A stretch of DNA of 36,013 nt, from the NCBI GenBank assembly GCA_009926615.1, contig RFOM01000035.1:1-36013 (forward strand). The letters run 5' to 3'. This DNA comes from Pseudomonadota bacterium (GTDB lineage Bacteria > Bdellovibrionota_B > Oligoflexia > Silvanigrellales > Silvanigrellaceae). The position numbers and the translations under genes are program-made. Each line of letters starts with the position of its first letter. Position 1 is the stretch's first letter. Of this stretch, positions 33,301 to 36,013 are shown piece after piece. Below the pieces are notes generated by a model. It had not been told where the DNA came from. It saw only the letters and a list, made by a program, of their open reading frames with translations, and did not search any database.

Positions 33301-36013
33301 TGCGCCGGCAGCAAATGCACAGTTGGGCGCAGCGACTTTCAATCTGCAGGGCACATGCGAAACCGGCCTCACCGTGACGGTAACGAGTGCCGATCTCGCT
33401 CCGGCGTCAGTTTCACAAACATGTTCAGCTACAGGTGGGGGATCTTTTTCTATACCTGTTCAACTTGCCGGTGCCGAGGGCAACAAGAATGCGCTCGTCA
33501 CCAGTCAAAACGCCGCAGGACTTGTGAGCACCGTCTCAAGGACTTTTTTAAAGGACACAGTGGCACCAGAAGTCAGCATCAGCGCACCAAGCGCGACGAC
33601 AGTGAAACAATCCTCGGCCGCAGTCACTTATACCGTGACTTTTACCGATTCGAACACTCTGAATGCAATTGTTCTGTCAACTCTGACAACTCAAATCACA
33701 CTCACCGGCACACCTGTGTGCAGCAAATCAGTTGCAGCCAATGGTGCCGTTCCAAACAGCTATATCGTGAGTCTTTCGAACTGTACCGGCAACGGAACCG
33801 TCGGAATTTCTGTGGCAGCGAGTGCGGCTTCGGATGCAGCAGGCAATGCATCTCCTGCAACCAACTCTGGAACCACTTTCACCGTCGACAACACTCCACC
33901 CGCGGTAAGTATTGCGACAGCGGGCGCGACAATCACAACAAATCCGGTGACAACCGCACTTAACGGAGGCTGTGAAAATGGCCTCACAGTCACGCTCGGT
34001 GGAGATGTTACTGCCGGCCAAACCACCACGTGTGCATCGAATGCATTCATTTTTGCTTCGTGGTCTGTCACTTCCGGAACCGGCACCAAATCGGTGACCG
34101 TGAGTCAGACAGATGCGGCAGGGAATGTCGGAACGTCATCTGCCGTGAGTTTCAATTTGCAGAATGGTTGGTATCAGGAGGCTTATATTAAAGCTTCAAA
34201 TGCAGGTGCGGGTGACTTTTTTGGCTACTCGGTTTCGCTGTCGGGTGACACTCTCGCTGTCGGTGCGCGTGGAGAAGATTCAAGCCAAGCGACAATCACA
34301 AATGGCGCCGATGCAAGTGCAGACAACTCCGCAACCGCCGCAGGTGGTGTATATGTTTATCGCCGCAGCGGCACTAGCTGGGTGCAAGAGGCCTATTTGA
34401 AAGCATCCAATGCCGAGGCAAACGATGAATTTGGTTTTTCAGTTTCGATCTCTGGAGATTCACTCGCTGTGAGCGCACGCGGAGAAGACTCAAACCAGAC
34501 CAGCATCACCAATGGAACCGCTGCAAGTGCCAACAACTCAGCATCGTATGCAGGCGCAGTTTATGTTTACCGCCGCAGCGGCACCAGTTGGGCGCAAGAG
34601 GCTTATATAAAAGCAGCTAATGCGAATTCGAACGATTATTTTGGCGTGTCTGTGACGATATCCGGCGATACACTTGCAGTCGGCGCTGACTTTGAAGCCT
34701 CAAACCAGACAACCATCACAAACGGAGCCGGTGCAAGCGCGGACAATTCAGCATCCAGCGCAGGTGCTGTCTATGTTTACCGCCGCGACGGCAGCACTTG
34801 GGCGCAAGAGGCCTATATGAAAGCGGCCAATACGAGAGCGGGTGTCGGTTTTGGAAAATCCGTTTCTCTTTCCGGCGAGTCCCTTGCCGTTGGTGCCGCC
34901 GGTGAAGACTCAAACCAAACCACCATCACCAATGGGACTACAGCGAGTAGCGACATCTCTGCATCAGCCGCGGGTGCCGTATATGTGTACCGTCGTAGCG
35001 GTACTAACTGGGCCCAAGAGGCTTATGTGAAAGCTTCCAATGCGGAATCGGGTGATAATTTTGGACTCTCAGTTTCCCTATCAGGCGACACTCTGGCTGT
35101 GGGCACGAAATATGAAGCTTCAAACCAAACTAACATCACCAACGGTAACGGCGCGAGTAGCAACAACTCTGCAAATTCGTCAGGTGCTGTTTATGTTTAT
35201 CGCCGCAGCGGAACCAACTGGGCACAGGAAGCGTTTGTGAAGGCTTCAAATACCGAAGCGTTTGATTATTTTGGAACATCCGTTTCACTTTCCGGCGAGT
35301 CTCTTGCCGTCGGTGCCACTGGTGAAGCTTCAAACCAAAACACCATCACCAGCGGGACCGCTGCGAGTAGCGACAACTCTGCATCAGCCGCAGGTGCCGT
35401 ATATGTGTATCGTCGCAACGGTACTCACTGGGCCCAAGAGGCTTATGTGAAAGCTGCAAATGCCAGATCGAACACTAATTTCGGCGATGAAGTTTCACTT
35501 TCAGGAGACACACTCGCAGTGGGTGTTCCAAACGAAGATTCAAACCAAACAACCATCACCAATGGCACCACCGCAAGTTCCGACAACTCAGCGATAGATT
35601 CAGGAGCCGTTTACATTTACCGCCACCGCGACCGCATGTTTGATCCTGATATCCGCGTTACAGGAACAACCACGACGAGCATCACTTTTGCGTGGAGCTC
35701 AAACCTTGGAACTGCCACCCAAGTGATGATTGCTCCTGTATCGAATGGAACTTGGGCACCGCCTGCAGACTGTGCCGGAGGGGTCATACGTTCCGGTACA
35801 ACCTCCAGCTTCGTAAGCCTCGCGCCCGGCAACAAATACGGCATCCGCGTTTGCGCTTGGGACGGAACAAATGCTTCGGGCGGAACAACAATATGGGCAG
35901 ATACAGAACCGGTGAAATGGTATCAGGAAGCTTATGTGAAAGCTTCGAATGCAGACTCGGGTGATTTTTTTGGCTGGTCTGTTTCCCTTTCGGGCGACAC
36001 TCTCGCGGTGGGC
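30365..36013 (+). CDS. Giant lipoprotein with Ig-like domains and FG-GAP repeats (runs off the right edge)
   Basis: The frame is open from ATG 30365 to the end of the window, 1883 complete codons, with no stop. GGGAG lies about 11 bases upstream; an in-frame ATG at 30347 is an alternative. The signal ends in a lipobox (LQGC, Cys24). Residues about 50-90 contain VTGSFLTGV and DAKLTI, also found in the left-edge lipoprotein. Residues about 330-1268 are Ala/Thr/Asn/Val-rich with paired Cys and repeated DAAGN and NVTV motifs, typical of bacterial Ig-like domains. Residues 1269-1758 are seven 70-residue FG-GAP-type repeats. A fibronectin-III-like domain follows (1759-1853), then another FG-GAP set begins. 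FG-GAP repeats form a beta-propeller like that of integrin alpha chains. An adhesion or cell-contact role is likely. Pro/Thr/Ala-rich base use differs from its neighbours. Confidence 0.85.
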   Translation, partial: MPRVFRMFKTTIGVGVFLTILQGCSGNKPTQFTSAIVVPTQPAGGVVPPTEVTGSFLTGVMLEFDGSPVADAKLTIEDTRYETKTSLLGEFALPVIKITAKTIPLKVNSKDKIVLADFEIPQELVKPVSQARIDAGAPPLQGEAAIPAAEKLPDGSAPLTTFKQKIGLQIPENVGGTANSKTETDIKRVTPARQKITVAALPNTDALQGKKTGMWTSIDNLSTATAARFEWKEAFSESANVRIVFAKTESELSGWDGLSASTPAWANAAQGANVISDFSGCTDTAFRAAASGAMTSEGTVKCGILKSGFPFSEGVDVYARLVGESASEIKLSAVFKFPPPQANAAPVLSAVSSRVGKINKPLLNIPVSLTDADNALNCATAITVRSGNTNIFAPSGIAVGGEAPNCLISLFPQTVQTGMTDFVIRASDGSLTVSQSFTVTVQQTAAPLVVVPALADNWINAAENLNGFLVNLTGEAGSTLLLTCTNNCTVSNGGTFANSQSISLPNGQASATVRVTAQGPFQLAANFTDEFGSTSATTTASGNADLAPPTAVFSAPSVPVIGPSQTTVYTVTYADTGGSGLAAINLTNADVTLNGNSAGCAVNVGGSGLPSRTISISGCTASGALSVSLNNPKATDNAGNNAAAAGPSPNVTVSSAAPVLTSLALANGALDGKLNTSEVAANLPVILLTASGYSSVSYAVVAPAANCDASQSYAAAIPKSADAVFAHESIVKVCVKLVNGLANVTFGGSPVISTDTQAPLPPVVTAAVLSDNFVNIVENPSAGFPVVITGEANAVYSLNCTSNCTVVSGGTIASGGMSTTGSLGASGSATVNIKASAGGTFAFNTVLTDSFSNTSNATNTTGTAVLTRPIVTIGTPTPTTANYNDSINFPITVTGSSAVNLLQANVTPTYTGGVACTVAVTNGTTASPTVTLSACTNSGSVNITLAANIAQDAAGNTSVAAGPSANVTVTNTPPTLTLTAPAANAQLGAATFNLQGTCETGLTVTVTSADLAPASVSQTCSATGGGSFSIPVQLAGAEGNKNALVTSQNAAGLVSTVSRTFLKDTVAPEVSISAPSATTVKQSSAAVTYTVTFTDSNTLNAIVLSTLTTQITLTGTPVCSKSVAANGAVPNSYIVSLSNCTGNGTVGISVAASAASDAAGNASPATNSGTTFTVDNTPPAVSIATAGATITTNPVTTALNGGCENGLTVTLGGDVTAGQTTTCASNAFIFASWSVTSGTGTKSVTVSQTDAAGNVGTSSAVSFNLQNGWYQEAYIKASNAGAGDFFGYSVSLSGDTLAVGARGEDSSQATITNGADASADNSATAAGGVYVYRRSGTSWVQEAYLKASNAEANDEFGFSVSISGDSLAVSARGEDSNQTSITNGTAASANNSASYAGAVYVYRRSGTSWAQEAYIKAANANSNDYFGVSVTISGDTLAVGADFEASNQTTITNGAGASADNSASSAGAVYVYRRDGSTWAQEAYMKAANTRAGVGFGKSVSLSGESLAVGAAGEDSNQTTITNGTTASSDISASAAGAVYVYRRSGTNWAQEAYVKASNAESGDNFGLSVSLSGDTLAVGTKYEASNQTNITNGNGASSNNSANSSGAVYVYRRSGTNWAQEAFVKASNTEAFDYFGTSVSLSGESLAVGATGEASNQNTITSGTAASSDNSASAAGAVYVYRRNGTHWAQEAYVKAANARSNTNFGDEVSLSGDTLAVGVPNEDSNQTTITNGTTASSDNSAIDSGAVYIYRHRDRMFDPDIRVTGTTTTSITFAWSSNLGTATQVMIAPVSNGTWAPPADCAGGVIRSGTTSSFVSLAPGNKYGIRVCAWDGTNASGGTTIWADTEPVKWYQEAYVKASNADSGDFFGWSVSLSGDTLAVG
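34172..35641 (+). repeat. Seven tandem 210-bp direct repeats encoding FG-GAP units
   Basis: The codon for the Ala after Gln-Glu in the QEAY motif recurs at 34181, 34391, 34601, 34811, 35021, 35231 and 35441, always 210 bases apart, with no insertion or deletion. Each unit encodes QEAY-KASNA, D-FG-SVSLSGDTLAVGA, SNQTTITNG and AGAVYVYRRSG. Copies differ by substitutions only, mostly synonymous or in the loop after SNA. The pattern continues once more at about 35930 after a fibronectin-III-like insert. Such an array is prone to recombination and copy-number change. Confidence 0.9.

Noticed and set aside
33109..33963. A 284-residue plus-strand frame rich in Cys, His and Arg within the giant lipoprotein
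   Set aside because: It is a +1 shadow of the Ig-like region, with the odd composition expected from reading Thr/Ala/Asn codons out of frame.
34172..35641. Possible CRISPR array
   Set aside because: The repeats are 210 bases long, without spacers, and encode FG-GAP units in frame.

Overview
The window (roughly 50-53 % GC by eye) looks like chromosome of a Gram-negative bacterium of the Bdellovibrionota / former Deltaproteobacteria type. The hints are a TIGR02147-type regulator, a DUF3015-like secreted protein, very large FG-GAP lipoproteins, many lipoproteins and secreted hydrolase-like proteins, and an EF-G of the mitochondrial-like (spdEFG1) type. This placement is inference; no rRNA or tRNA gene was seen.

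Layout. 1-3883: envelope and secreted proteins. These are the start of a lipoprotein running off the left edge, a trypsin-like lipoprotein, a tandem DUF3015-like protein and a lipoprotein with a possible NlpC/P60 or CHAP-type domain. 4079-9609: Fe superoxide dismutase, a TerC-family membrane protein divergent from an NhaR-like LysR regulator, a secreted HExxxH protein divergent from a TIGR02147 regulator, and a D-2-hydroxyacid dehydrogenase. 9656-15388: murJ, a 924-residue HEAT-repeat protein whose C-terminus has an RNPAAH (HEPN-like) motif, and recA. 15622-19520: a small exported protein, a small outer-membrane-type protein behind a near-perfect sigma-54 promoter, leucyl aminopeptidase, and D-Ala-D-Ala ligase. 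19660-24934: EF-G, a bacterioferritin-like protein that has lost most ferroxidase ligands, an O-antigen-ligase-type membrane protein and a CLC antiporter of fluoride-exporter type. 24916-30221 (minus strand): an unknown exported protein, a helix-turn-helix protein, an NlpC/P60-like secreted protein, a FadL/OmpP1-family barrel and a tyrosine recombinase. 30365-36013: the first 1883 codons of a giant lipoprotein with Ig-like domains and a seven-copy FG-GAP array.

How it fits together. murJ and ddl belong to peptidoglycan synthesis, and the O-antigen-ligase-like protein to surface polysaccharide. Many of the remaining products are exported, which would suit an organism that interacts closely with other cells or surfaces. 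The lipoproteins at the two window edges share an N-terminal domain, so they are members of one paralogous family. The most unusual items are the degenerate bacterioferritin coupled to EF-G, the HEAT-HEPN protein next to recA, the sigma-54 promoter for a small barrel protein, and the exact 210-bp repeat array.
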